A DNA stretch of 16,139 nucleotides from JBOGED01 sp050743205 (GCA_050743205.1 JBOGEA010000104.1:1-16139); one strand, 5' to 3'. Positions 6,360-12,715 are shown, counted from the stretch's first letter. The notes: generated by a model not told the origin, from the letters alone. A program made the numbers and translations.

Positions 6360-8083
6360 ATCCGGTCCGGCGCGTCGATCCCGAGCAGGCCCAAGCCGGT
6401 ACGCAGGACGCGGGCCGTCAGGTCACAGAACGTGAGGCGGCTGGCACGGACCGCCTCAGGCTCCGCCCGCAGGACCGGGCAGGTCTCGTAGAACGTCGTG
6501 AACACGGCCGCCAGCTCGTAGAGGTAGCCGCACAGCCGGTGAGGCTGGCAGCGCCGCGCGGTCGTCCGCACCGCCTCCTCGAACCCCAGCAGCTGCAGCG
6601 CAAGCTGGCGCTCCGCCGGCTCGGCGAGCTGTGGGGCCGCGGCGAGCGCCACCTCGCCGCCGGCCCGGCGGAAGATCGACCGGATCCGCGTGTGCGCGTA
6701 CTGCAGGTAGGGGGCGGTGTTGCCGTCGAACGACAGCATCCGGCCCCAGTCGAACACGTAGTCCTTGACCCGGTCGCTCGACAGGTCGGCGTACTTGATC
6801 GCCCCGACCCCGACGGCCGTGGCCACCGCGTCGACGACGGCCTCGTCCAGATCCGGGAGCTTCTCCCGCACCTGCGCGGCCGCCCGCTCCACGCCCTCGT
6901 CGAGCAGGTCGATGAGCTTGACCTGCTCGCCCGTCCGGGTCCTCAGGACCTTCCGATCAGGCCCGAGCACGGATCCGAACGCGACGTGGCGGACATCGTG
7001 CTTGTCGGTGATCCACCCGGCCATGCGCGCCACGGCGAACACCATCTCGAAATGCTCGCGCTGCGGGGCACCGACGACATACGCCATCCGCGTCGCGCCG
7101 AACTCCCTTGCCCGCATGCGGATGCACGCCAGGTCGGTGGCGGCGTAGCCGTACCCGCCGTCGGCCTTGCGCACGATCATCGGGAGCGGCTCGCCCTGCC
7201 GGTTCGTGAACCCCGGCAGGAAGACGCACCGCGCGCCCTCGCTGTCGGTCAGCAGCCCGAGCGCGGCCAGCTCACCCTCGACCGACGGCAGCATCGGGTT
7301 GTACCGGCTCTCGCCGTCGTCGTCCGCAGGGGTGAGCAGCACCCCGAGACGCTCGTAGACGTGCTGGAAGTACCGGCTGGACTGGTCGTACAGCACCCGC
7401 CACAGCCGCAGGGTCTCAGGGTCGCCGGACTGCAGCGCGACGACCCGGCGGCGGCTGCGCTCCTTGAACCCCTCGTCGGCGTCGAACTTGCGCCGGGCCT
7501 GCTGGTAGAAGGCGCCCAGATCGCCCTGCGACAGGGCCGCGTCCGCCTCGCCGACATCCAGCATGTGCTCGACGAGCATCCCGAACGGTGTACCCCAGTC
7601 ACCGAGATGGTTCTGGCGGATGACCTCGTGGCCGAGGAAATCCCAGAGCCGGCAGACGGCGTCGCCGATCACGGTCGACCGCAGGTGGCCGACGTGCATC
7701 TCCTTCGCCACGTTCGGGCCGGAGTAGTCGACCACGACGATCTCGGTCCGCGGGTCCGGCGCCACGTCGAGGCGCTCGTCCGCCGCCATCCGGCCGAGCA
7801 GTGCGGCAAGTGTCTCAGTGCGCAGCGTGAGGTTGATGAACCCCGGCCCCGAGATCTCGACCTGCTCGCAGAGGTCGTCGAGGTCGACGGCGCCGCGGAT
7901 CTCATCCGCGATCTCGCGCGGGCTGCGCTTGCGGGCCCGTGCCAGCGCTAACGCCCCATCCGCCTGGTAGTCCGCGTGGGCGGACCGGCGCAGGGCCGGC
8001 GGCGGCGCCGCCACGTCAGGCCCGGCCACCGCGGCGAACGCGGGCTCCAAGCGTCGGGCCAGAATCTCGATCGGGTCAGCCAT
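6356..8083 (-). CDS. argS: Arginyl-tRNA synthetase
   Basis: This class I synthetase charges tRNA-Arg with arginine in the cytoplasm. It is 575 aa. An N-terminal Arg-tRNA-synthetase domain (about 1-110) is followed by the catalytic core with VVDYSGPNVAKEMHVGHLRS at 117-136, whose HVGH (130-133) is the HIGH signature; QNHLGDWGTPFGMLVEH follows. The second signature is the degenerate DRKVLRTRTG in place of a canonical KMSK, usual for many ArgRS. The C-terminal anticodon-binding helical domain contains YLQYAHTRIRSI and ends LGLLGIDAPDRM. The ATG at 8083 lies 36 nt after the response-regulator stop and lacks a strong ribosome site. A tRNA-Arg(CCG) gene lies about 760 bp upstream on the other strand, so enzyme and substrate genes are neighbours. 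Confidence 0.97.
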   Translation of the reverse strand: MADPIEILARRLEPAFAAVAGPDVAAPPPALRRSAHADYQADGALALARARKRSPREIADEIRGAVDLDDLCEQVEISGPGFINLTLRTETLAALLGRMAADERLDVAPDPRTEIVVVDYSGPNVAKEMHVGHLRSTVIGDAVCRLWDFLGHEVIRQNHLGDWGTPFGMLVEHMLDVGEADAALSQGDLGAFYQQARRKFDADEGFKERSRRRVVALQSGDPETLRLWRVLYDQSSRYFQHVYERLGVLLTPADDDGESRYNPMLPSVEGELAALGLLTDSEGARCVFLPGFTNRQGEPLPMIVRKADGGYGYAATDLACIRMRAREFGATRMAYVVGAPQREHFEMVFAVARMAGWITDKHDVRHVAFGSVLGPDRKVLRTRTGEQVKLIDLLDEGVERAAAQVREKLPDLDEAVVDAVATAVGVGAIKYADLSSDRVKDYVFDWGRMLSFDGNTAPYLQYAHTRIRSIFRRAGGEVALAAAPQLAEPAERQLALQLLGFEEAVRTTARRCQPHRLCGYLYELAAVFTTFYETCPVLRAEPEAVRASRLTFCDLTARVLRTGLGLLGIDAPDRM

Positions 8084-8119
8084 AGGCCAATCATGCCCGC
8101 TCGCAGCTGTGGGGGCCTG

Positions 8120-8509
8120 TCAGGAAGCAGCTGTGCCAGTGGGACGCTCGGACAGCAGTCGGTTCACCAGCTCCATCAGGTCGATCGGGTCGAACGGCTT
8201 CGTCACGTACGCCTGGACACCCAGCGCCGTGCCCTTGCGCACGTCCGCCTCCATCGCCCGGGCCGACAGGAACACGATCGGGATGTGCCTCGTGATCGGG
8301 TTGCCCTTGAGCTCCTCCGCCACCTGCCACCCGTTCACGTTCGGCATCATCACGTCGAGCAGGATCAGGTCCGGCCTCGTCGTGGTGACCTTGGTCAGCG
8401 CATCCCGCCCGTCCACAGCCGTCACCACCTCGTGGCCCTCCATCTCGAGGTTCACCTCGAGCAGGCCACGAATCACATGATCGTCGTCAACCGCCATCAC
8501 CCGTGCCAC
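8120..8509 (-). CDS. Single-domain response regulator (REC only)
   Basis: This 129-aa CheY-like receiver has no output domain. The acidic pocket is Asp8-Asp9-Asp10, the phospho-acceptor is Asp52 in LILLDVMMPN, the switch residue is Ser82 in VFLSARA, and Lys104 is in YVTKPFDP; all key residues are present. It starts at GTG 8509 with GGGAGGA 5-6 nt upstream. No histidine kinase is encoded nearby, so the partner is elsewhere. It is first in the block leading into argS (36-nt gap) and is probably co-transcribed with it. Stand-alone receivers act through protein-protein contacts or phosphorelays; the target cannot be read from sequence. A broken copy of its start lies just upstream at 8562-8702. 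Confidence 0.93.
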   Translation of the reverse strand: MARVMAVDDDHVIRGLLEVNLEMEGHEVVTAVDGRDALTKVTTTRPDLILLDVMMPNVNGWQVAEELKGNPITRHIPIVFLSARAMEADVRKGTALGVQAYVTKPFDPIDLMELVNRLLSERPTGTAAS

Positions 8510-8561
8510 CCGTTCCTCCCAACCTCACACGCGACGGCGCATCCTACGCCCGCCCCCAATG

Positions 8562-8702
8562 CTAGGCTCCATCTCTGTCCCGCCCACGTAGCTCAGATCC
8601 GCTACGAGCCCTGGTCACCCGCCCCATCTGCCCCGCACATCGGCCGACCTGGAGCAGGCCGCGGATCACCGGGTCGTCGTCGACCGTCCTCACGCGTGCC
8701 AC
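8562..8702 (-). pseudogene. Truncated duplicate of the response-regulator N-terminus
   Basis: From GTG 8702, with a GGAGGA ribosome site still in place, the first 20 codons read VARVRTVDDDPVIRGLLQVG. This matches the intact regulator's MARVMAVDDDHVIRGLLEVN. After residue 20 the similarity ends and the frame runs through unrelated sequence to TAG at 8562-8564 (46 codons). DNA similarity also covers the region just before the start. Key residues beyond the acidic pocket are missing, so it cannot be a working receiver. Confidence 0.8.
8563..8598 (+). pseudogene. Remnant of a tRNA promoter and tRNA 5' end
   Basis: ATGCTAGGCT at 8559-8568 parallels ATGCTAGACT before the intact tRNA gene. GCCCACGTAGCTCAGAT at 8582-8598 matches the acceptor and D-arm start of an elongator tRNA such as the intact GCCCCTATAGCTCAGAG. 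Nothing resembling an anticodon arm, T-arm or 3' acceptor follows. It is read as the broken 5' end of a duplicated tRNA gene. Confidence 0.6.
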
Positions 8703-8826
8703 CAGTCCTCCAGACCCGCACCACCCAATGCTGGCCCTGAAGCCACCGCCGCTCCCTTTGGCGGCAAACCCAGCTCCTCCCGACGTGAGGGAAAGCGGGA
8801 CAGTCGCCCGCGCTGCCGCCGGATGC

Positions 8827-8832
8827 TAGACT
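8827..8832 (+). promoter_or_regulatory. -10 element of the tRNA-Arg promoter
   Basis: TAGACT lies 9 nt before the mature tRNA 5' end, the expected distance for a short leader removed by RNase P. No convincing -35 is visible at the right spacing. The same ATGCTAGNCT context recurs before the tRNA remnant at 8582. Confidence 0.5.
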
Positions 8833-8841
8833 TTGCGCCCT

Positions 8842-8914
8842 GCCCCTATAGCTCAGAGGATAGAGCGCTTGCCTCCGGAGCAAGAGGTCGCAGGTTCGAA
8901 TCCTGCTGGGGGCG
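8842..8914 (+). tRNA. tRNA-Arg, anticodon CCG
   Basis: This is a complete 73-nt cloverleaf. The acceptor stem GCCCCTA pairs with TGGGGGC (one G-T wobble), with discriminator G at 8914. The D stem is GCTC/GAGC with loop AGAGGATA. The anticodon stem is CTTGC/GCAAG with loop CTCCGGA, placing CCG at 34-36. The T stem is GCAGG/CCTGC with loop TTCGAAT. CCA is not encoded. It reads CGG codons, which are frequent in this GC-rich genome. It lies divergently upstream of the argS block. tRNA genes are common integration targets, and an HNH gene remnant starts 27 nt downstream, but no integrase or 3' repeat was found. Confidence 0.97.
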
Positions 8915-8940
8915 CTCTCTCGCTGCCATACCGTGAACGC

Positions 8941-9295
8941 ATGTTCGAGAAGTCATGTTCGTTCGACGGGTGCGCCAAGCCGCACCACGCCAAAGCTACT
9001 GTCGAGGCCACCGGTCGCAGGAACTGGAGTGCCGTCCGCTCGCCCCGCTCAAGCGCCAGCCAAAGGCCGATTCAGGGACGTGTAGGTCAAAGCACCGGAC
9101 CGTCCAAACGCCAAGCGCCATCGCCAGGGTAGGAATGGCTATGTCCAGGAATACATCCTGGTCATGTCTCAGATGATTGGCCGGGCGCTGAAGCCTGAGG
9201 AGAGCGTGCACCACAAGAACGGCCTGCGCGACGACAACCGCCCCCCTCTATGGACCGCTGCTCCGCACGGCCATGTCCACGGTCAGCCTCGCTGA
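8941..9295 (+). pseudogene. Frameshifted HNH endonuclease gene
   Basis: Three frames in series rebuild one phage-type HNH protein. Frame 1 (8941-8994) reads MFEKSCSFDGCAKPHHAK. After a shift explained by loss of one G near 8995, frame 2 continues YCRGHRSQELECRPLAPLK, completing a C-x4-C...C-x2-H zinc-ribbon pattern. A second shift before 9113 leads to KRHRQGRNGYVQEYILV and MSQMIGRALKPEESVHHKNG followed by LRDDNR, the HNH core, then LW and a stop at 9293-9295. The usual ENLEL segment and C-terminal tail are missing. Such genes are common in phages and as free-standing nicking or homing nucleases. Two frameshifts plus truncation indicate it is dead. Confidence 0.8.
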
Positions 9296-9358
9296 CTGTG
9301 TGCCACATCAACTTAGGTCCTGATCTTCTTGTGCCTGTGAAGACGGGCCGCGTCGTCG

Positions 9359-9376
9359 GATCGGCGTGTGCCGATC
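9359..9376 (-). terminator. Hairpin overlapping the end of the sigma-factor gene
   Basis: A perfect 7-bp stem GATCGGC/GCCGATC with a 4-nt loop partly overlaps the sigma-factor stop codon. It is placed as expected for terminating the minus-strand sigma operon. No T-tract follows directly. Confidence 0.5.
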
Positions 9377-10616
9377 ACTGCAGTGCTGCTGCCCTGAGCT
9401 GGAGGTAGCGCTGTTCGGGGACGCTGAGGGTTCGGGCCGCGGCTCGCTGGTAGGCGGCCCGGGCTTCCCCGAGGTCTCCGGCCATCTCCAGAAGGTGGGC
9501 GCGTACGGCGTCGAGCCGGTGGCAGCCCGCCAGCCCGCCATCGGCGTCGAGCGCGGCGAGCCGATCCAGCCCGGCCCGCGGGCCGTGCGCCATGGCGACG
9601 GCGACGGCGTGGTTGAGGCTGACCGCTGGGCCGGGCGACAGGCGCAGCAGCAGCTCGTACAGCGCGAGGATCTGCGGCCAATCGGTGTCCTCGGCGCTGG
9701 CCGCCTCGTCGTGGACCGCGGCGATCGCGGCCTGGACCTGGTATGGGCCGAGGCGGGTGCGGGTCAGCGCGTGCGATACGAGGGCGACGCCTTCGGCGAT
9801 GGCGGCGGAGTCCCAGCGGCCGCGGTCCTGCTCGGGAAGCGGGATGAGCTCTCCCGCGGGGCCTGATCGCGCCGGGCGGCGGGCGTCAGTGAGGAGCATG
9901 AGCGCCAGCAGCCCGGCCGCCTCACCGTCGTCGGGGACGAGCCCGCCCACCGCCCGGGTGAGCCTGATCGCCTCGGCGGACAGGTCCACGCGGTGCAGGT
10001 GGCGGCCTGAGGTCGCGGTGTAGCCCTCGTTGAAGATCAGGTACAGCACCTGGAGGACGGCGGCCAGGCGCTGGGCCCGCTCCAGTCCTTCCGGGTTGCC
10101 GAAGCGGGCGCCCGCCGACTTGATCTTCTGCTTCGCCCGGCTTATGCGCTGCGCCATCGTCGCCTCAGGTACGAACAGCGCCCGGGCGATCTCCGCGGTC
10201 GTCAGGCCGCCGACGGCGCGCAGCGTGAGCGCGATCCGCGACGCGGGCGTCAGCGCCGCGTGGCAGCACAGGAGCAGCAGGGTGAGGGTGTCGTCATCGC
10301 GAGGGCCCCGGGCCTCGCCCGGCGGGGGCGCCTCGAGCTCGTCGCGCGGCGTCATCGCCGCGGCCGACTCCTCCCTGCGGCGGCGCGCCTCCTCGCTGCG
10401 CAGCCGGTCCACGAGGCGTCGGGAGGCGACCCTGATCAGCCATCCGCGCGGGTTCTCCGGGAAGCCCTCCACGGGCCATTGGCGGGTGGCGGCGAGCAGC
10501 GCCTCCTGCACGGCGTCCTCGGCGGCGTCGAAGCGCCCGTAGCGGCGCACGAGCGCGCCGAGGACCTGCGGCGCATGGCGGCGCAGCAGGTCCTCGGTCC
10601 GCGCCGCGAGGGTCAT
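9375..10616 (-). CDS. ECF42-type RNA polymerase sigma factor with DUF6596/TPR-like C-terminal extension
   Basis: This 413-aa protein, counted from the ATG at 10616, has a sigma2 region at about 10-75 (RYGRFDAAEDAVQEALLAA, then NPRGWLIRVASRRLVDRLR). A sigma4 helix-turn-helix lies at about 138-165 (LTTAEIARALFVPEATMAQR). A long C-terminal part carries YLIFNEGY at 192-199, the DUF6596 signature, followed by TPR-like helices to the end. This layout defines the ECF42 group, whose genes characteristically sit beside a DGPF/YCII protein, as here. No anti-sigma factor is expected; the extension is thought to control activity. A longer start at 10688 was rejected because the 10616 ATG overlaps the YCII stop as ATGA, indicating coupling. 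Confidence 0.92.
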   Translation of the reverse strand: MTLAARTEDLLRRHAPQVLGALVRRYGRFDAAEDAVQEALLAATRQWPVEGFPENPRGWLIRVASRRLVDRLRSEEARRRREESAAAMTPRDELEAPPPGEARGPRDDDTLTLLLLCCHAALTPASRIALTLRAVGGLTTAEIARALFVPEATMAQRISRAKQKIKSAGARFGNPEGLERAQRLAAVLQVLYLIFNEGYTATSGRHLHRVDLSAEAIRLTRAVGGLVPDDGEAAGLLALMLLTDARRPARSGPAGELIPLPEQDRGRWDSAAIAEGVALVSHALTRTRLGPYQVQAAIAAVHDEAASAEDTDWPQILALYELLLRLSPGPAVSLNHAVAVAMAHGPRAGLDRLAALDADGGLAGCHRLDAVRAHLLEMAGDLGEARAAYQRAAARTLSVPEQRYLQLRAAALQ

Positions 10617-11029
10617 GCGCACTCGGGCCCTTCCTGGATCGGCCGGATGACGATCGGGAACACCGGCCCTCCCTCGGGGCCCGGGCACAACAGGACGCGC
10701 TTGGCGATCTCAGTCACGCGCTCGATGCTCTCGCAGTCGAGCACCCAGTACCCGGCGAGCACCTCCTTGGCCTCGCCGTACGGGCCGTCGGAGACCACCG
10801 GCGTCCCGTCCGTGCCGGGCGTCACGACGACCGCCTGCTTAGGCTCCGACAGACCTTGAGCGTCCACCAGCTCCCCCGACTCGGCGAGGTCGTTGTTCAC
10901 CGATTCCATGAACCCGAACATCGCCTGCAGCTCCTGCCCGGTCCAGGCTGGGGTGCCTTCGCTGGCCCTGCCGCTCATCGCGTCGTAGTCGGCCTGCCTG
11001 CCATAGATCATGACCAGGTACTTCGACAT
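10613..11029 (-). CDS. YCII-related / DGPF-domain protein, ECF42 partner
   Basis: This 138-aa protein has MSKYLVMIYG at the N-terminus, typical of the YCII/DGPF family, and SDGPYGEAKEVLAGYWVLD at 80-98, where DGPY stands for the name-giving DGPF motif. These small ferredoxin-like-fold proteins are encoded with ECF42 sigma factors and are regulon members of unknown biochemical function. The start at 11029 was chosen over 11110 because an AAAGGAGCAGGAGA ribosome site lies directly upstream and the extra 27 residues are basic and unlike the family. It ends in an ATGA overlap with the sigma gene. Confidence 0.93.
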   Translation of the reverse strand: MSKYLVMIYGRQADYDAMSGRASEGTPAWTGQELQAMFGFMESVNNDLAESGELVDAQGLSEPKQAVVVTPGTDGTPVVSDGPYGEAKEVLAGYWVLDCESIERVTEIAKRVLLCPGPEGGPVFPIVIRPIQEGPECA

Positions 11030-11079
11030 TCTCCTGCTCCTTTCGTGATGCGCGCCCGGTGTGGGCGCCACTCGCGGGA

Positions 11080-11109
11080 GACGTCGGAGCCGAAGCCGGG
11101 TCCTCGACA
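11080..11109 (-). promoter_or_regulatory. Candidate ECF42-type promoter for the YCII-sigma operon
   Basis: The minus strand has TGTCGA at 11109-11104, a 17-nt spacer, then CGACGTC at 11086-11080. As I recall, ECF42 target promoters carry TGTCGA at -35 and a CGA-containing -10, so this may be an autoregulated promoter. It would give a leader of about 50 nt ending in the strong YCII ribosome site. Confidence 0.4.
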
Positions 11110-11152
11110 TCTCAAGACAACTTCCCTTCGCGATTCGACGATCTCGCCGCCC

Positions 11153-11168
11153 GTGACCGTGCGGTCAC
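11153..11168. repeat. 16-bp dyad between the ECF42 operon and the membrane-protein gene
   Basis: GTGACC and GGTCAC flank a 4-nt spacer, giving a perfect 6-bp dyad. It lies 3 nt before the next palindrome (11172). It could be an operator or part of the palindrome cluster filling this 370-bp intergenic region. Confidence 0.45.
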
Positions 11169-11171
11169 ACT

Positions 11172-11203
11172 GCAGCTTTCCTGCGTATGCGAAGGAAAGC
11201 TGC
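11172..11203 (+). repeat. Palindrome C, arms GCAGCTTTCCT
   Basis: The perfect 11-bp arms GCAGCTTTCCT and AGGAAAGCTGC enclose a 10-nt centre containing GTATGC. A related palindrome D follows about 60 bp downstream. The loop sequence recurs in the palindromes at 2160 and 12199, although the arms differ. Confidence 0.7.
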
Positions 11204-11233
11204 GTCCTCCGCTCGGCCCGCTGGTTTTGACGT

Positions 11234-11264
11234 GCAGGATTCCTCCGTATGTGGAGGAAAGCTG
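11234..11264 (+). repeat. Palindrome D, arms TTCCTCC
   Basis: The perfect inner stem TTCCTCC/GGAGGAA (11240-11259) encloses the hexaloop GTATGT. The outer flanks GCAGGA and AGCTG resemble those of palindrome C but pair imperfectly. C and D look like tandem diverged copies of one unit with a period of roughly 62 bp. They lie upstream of the DUF2269-like gene; no clear promoter was identified in the surrounding sequence. Confidence 0.65.
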
Positions 11265-11419
11265 TGGGTCAGCGCCCCGAGCGGTGGATCCAGGCTACGG
11301 GCCCGACCTCCAGCGGCGCGCGCCGTACGCTTCCTTCACAGCGGGAGGACGCCGGCAAGTAGGCGCATCATAAGATCGCGGTTTCTGAATTTTGCTGAAT
11401 GGAAGGGATTCGGCTGATC

Positions 11420-11874
11420 ATGCTCTATGCCCTGTTCAAATTCGTGCACGTTGCCTCGGTGATCGTGTGGGTCGGCAGCATGCTCACGCTCACGGTACTG
11501 GGCGCCCGGAGCGGTCGTGAGCGGGATCCCGCCGGTGCGGCCGCGCTCGGTCGGGCGGCCGGCTTCTTCGGGCAGAACGTCGCCGGCCCGCCGGCGGGCT
11601 CGCGCTGCTCGCCGGCATCGCCACGATGGTCACCGGTCGGTTGGCGATCACCAGCCTCTGGATCCTCTGGGGCTTCGCGGCCTTGCTCTTGTCGGCGGGT
11701 ATGGGCGCGACCGTGCAGCGCCGCGCGGGCGAGCGGCTCGGTCGGCTGCTCGCGACCGCGGGGCCGGAGGGTCCGGGGGTGCCAGACGCACGGCGGCGCC
11801 TGGCCCGCCTCAACTGGATCAACCTCCTGATCTTGACGTCGGCCGTGTTCGTGATGGTGGCCAAGCCCACGTAA
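11420..11874 (+). pseudogene. DUF2269-like integral membrane protein, frameshifted
   Basis: Frame 2 reads MLYALFKFVHVASVIVWVGS and on to AAGFFGQNVAGP; near 11590 the similarity moves to frame 1. That frame continues GLALLAGIATMVTGRLAIT, SLWILWGFAALLLSAGMGAT and ends NWINLLILTSAVFVMVAKPT at 11874. Joined, the product is about 151 aa with four hydrophobic helices and the early His in KFVHV typical of DUF2269-like or related four-helix membrane proteins. The shift equals one missing base in a GC-rich run (GGCCCGCCGGCGGGC), so it may be a true mutation or a sequencing error. ATG 11420 is preferred over 11399 because AAGGG lies 12 nt upstream. Function unknown. Confidence 0.75.
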
Positions 11875-11915
11875 GGCACCCGGCTGTGTAGCCACACGAC
11901 GGCAGTAGCGCATGA

Positions 11916-11960
11916 CCCAACTCCACTGGCCAGTCGGTCGCGATCGTGACCGGCGCTGGC
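11916..11960 (+). pseudogene. Tip of a short-chain dehydrogenase (SDR) N-terminus
   Basis: The frame reads PNSTGQSVAIVTGAG and then TAG. TGQSVAIVTGAG is the classic SDR opening, which should continue with the rest of the GxxxGxG cofactor loop. Instead it stops exactly where the terminal-repeat element begins (11961). The match is only about 12 residues, so this is a tentative call. Confidence 0.35.
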
Positions 11961-12064
11961 TAGCCGCAATGCCACCAACTTTGTACCGCCGACAACGCCG
12001 CGACCTGGCGCGTTACGCGTCCATAAGGTCTCGAAAGCCGCTTATGTTGGTGGCATTGGGGCTA
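11961..12064. mobile_element. 104-bp MITE-like element with 19-bp terminal inverted repeats
   Basis: The left end TAGCCGCAATGCCACCAAC and the right end, read inward on the minus strand, TAGCCCCAATGCCACCAAC match at 18 of 19 positions and enclose 66 bp without coding content. Both ends carry TA, consistent with a TA-targeting (IS630/Tc1-like) origin; no longer target-site duplication is visible. It separates two unrelated gene fragments. Confidence 0.65.
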
Positions 12065-12192
12065 AAGGGGTCACTGCGACGGTGGCGCATGTGCTCGCGA
12101 AGCGAGATGCCTTGACGTATGACACCGCGATCACGGACGTCTGGCCGGAGTTCGCCGCCCACGGCAAGGGAGCCGCGACCATCCGACACGCC
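12064..12192 (+). pseudogene. Internal fragment of a serine hydrolase (class C beta-lactamase/esterase family)
   Basis: The frame reads KGVTATVAHVLAKRDALTYD then TAITDVWPEFAAHGKGAATI and RHA. This is the region after the catalytic SxxK of beta-lactamase-related hydrolases, where VWPEFAAHGK and TIRH normally precede LSHTAG. The K at the start would be the SxxK lysine, its serine lost at the junction with the terminal-repeat element. The right side stops 7 bp before the hairpin of repeat element B. It has no start and no catalytic Ser or Tyr, so it is a relic. Confidence 0.6.
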
Positions 12193-12198
12193 GGGGGA

Positions 12199-12310
12199 GG
12201 TTGTGTGCTGGATACGCGACGCATACGACGTATCCAGCACACAACCGCAGTCATTCCGCCCGCCACCGGCCCAGCAGCCCACGCCTCGTCGGGCCGGGGC
12301 GAAGCCCCGT
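12199..12310. repeat. Composite palindromic element, copy B
   Basis: Perfect 18-bp arms (GGTTGTGTGCTGGATACG at 12199-12216 and its complement at 12229-12246) enclose a 12-nt loop that contains GTATGC on the minus strand. About 45 bp later comes GCCTCGTCGG and a GGGGC/GCCCC hairpin at 12295-12309, the same order and similar sequence as copy A at 2160-2270. The arms differ from copy A while keeping perfect pairing, and the tail is well conserved. Confidence 0.75.
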
Positions 12311-12491
12311 TTGATGCGGATGCACGGATCACCCGGAGAGGCGACCACGAGGTCGCCGACGGATGCGTCCTCGATGCCCCACCGCTCCAGACCCAAGGAA
12401 TAGCGTACCTGGCACCGCACACCGGGCGCTTGCCTCGCGAAGCGACGCGGGCCCACCCCCCACCCTTGACACCGCCAAGTTCTCCAAGTAT
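12311..12491. other. Gap between element B and the trypsin-like relic; possible orphan coding tail
   Basis: No complete gene is present. The minus frame across 12310-12400 reads LERWGIEDASVGDLVVASPG, which has a coding-like composition and could be the C-terminal tail of a lost gene, but I do not recognise it and it has no start. Confidence 0.25.
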
Positions 12492-12715
12492 TTACGCGGG
12501 CGCGACCCGTGCCTGCCGCCGCTCTCCCGGCCCGTGGAACACCACCGTCACATCCCGCGCAGGCTCGTTCCCGACGACATGCGCGCACGTGACGATCAGC
12601 CCCGCGTCGCTGACGACGAAACCCGCTCCCGCGGTCTCGCCCGACGCCCTGAGGACCCACACGACCCCGCTCGTGAGCCGGCTGGGCTTACGAGGCTGTC
12701 CTTCGCGTTCGTCAC
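12492..12715 (-). pseudogene. N-terminal fragment of a trypsin-like serine protease
   Basis: The frame ending at TAA 12492 reads SGVVWVLRASGETAGAGFVV and SDAGLIVTCAHVVGNEP, then VTVVFHGPGERRQARVAPA. GAGFVVS and LIVTCAHVV are the first strands and the catalytic-His motif of trypsin/HtrA-like domains. The Asp and Ser parts are missing. The probable true N-terminus (GTG 12715, VTNAKDSLVSPA) lies in another frame, so there is a frameshift as well as a truncation. Such domains occur in actinobacteria fused to NTPase-WD40 proteins, and a WD40 gene lies 2.7 kb away on the same strand; a former link is speculation. Confidence 0.65.

Noticed and set aside
5250..6491. 413-aa plus-strand open frame
   Set aside because: It is the antisense shadow of the PLD-like gene, with Arg/Asp/His-rich composition, no ribosome site and no motif.
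6539..7951. 470-aa plus-strand open frame
   Set aside because: Antisense to argS, a product of GC-rich third positions; argS is certain on the other strand.
8602..8883. 93-aa minus-strand frame overlapping the tRNA
   Set aside because: It reads through the antisense of the tRNA gene and the regulator relic in the wrong frame, with no family match.
8842..9295. Active integrative element at tRNA-Arg
   Set aside because: No integrase, excisionase or direct repeat of the tRNA 3' end was found; only one inactivated HNH gene is present.
10617..10688. Longer N-terminus for the sigma factor (start at 10688)
   Set aside because: The extra 24 residues overlap the YCII coding region and are Pro/Arg-rich; the ATGA-coupled start at 10616 fits the family.
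11030..11110. Longer N-terminus for the YCII protein (start at 11110)
   Set aside because: It would translate through the strong ribosome site before 11029 and the candidate promoter, giving an Arg-rich extension foreign to the family.
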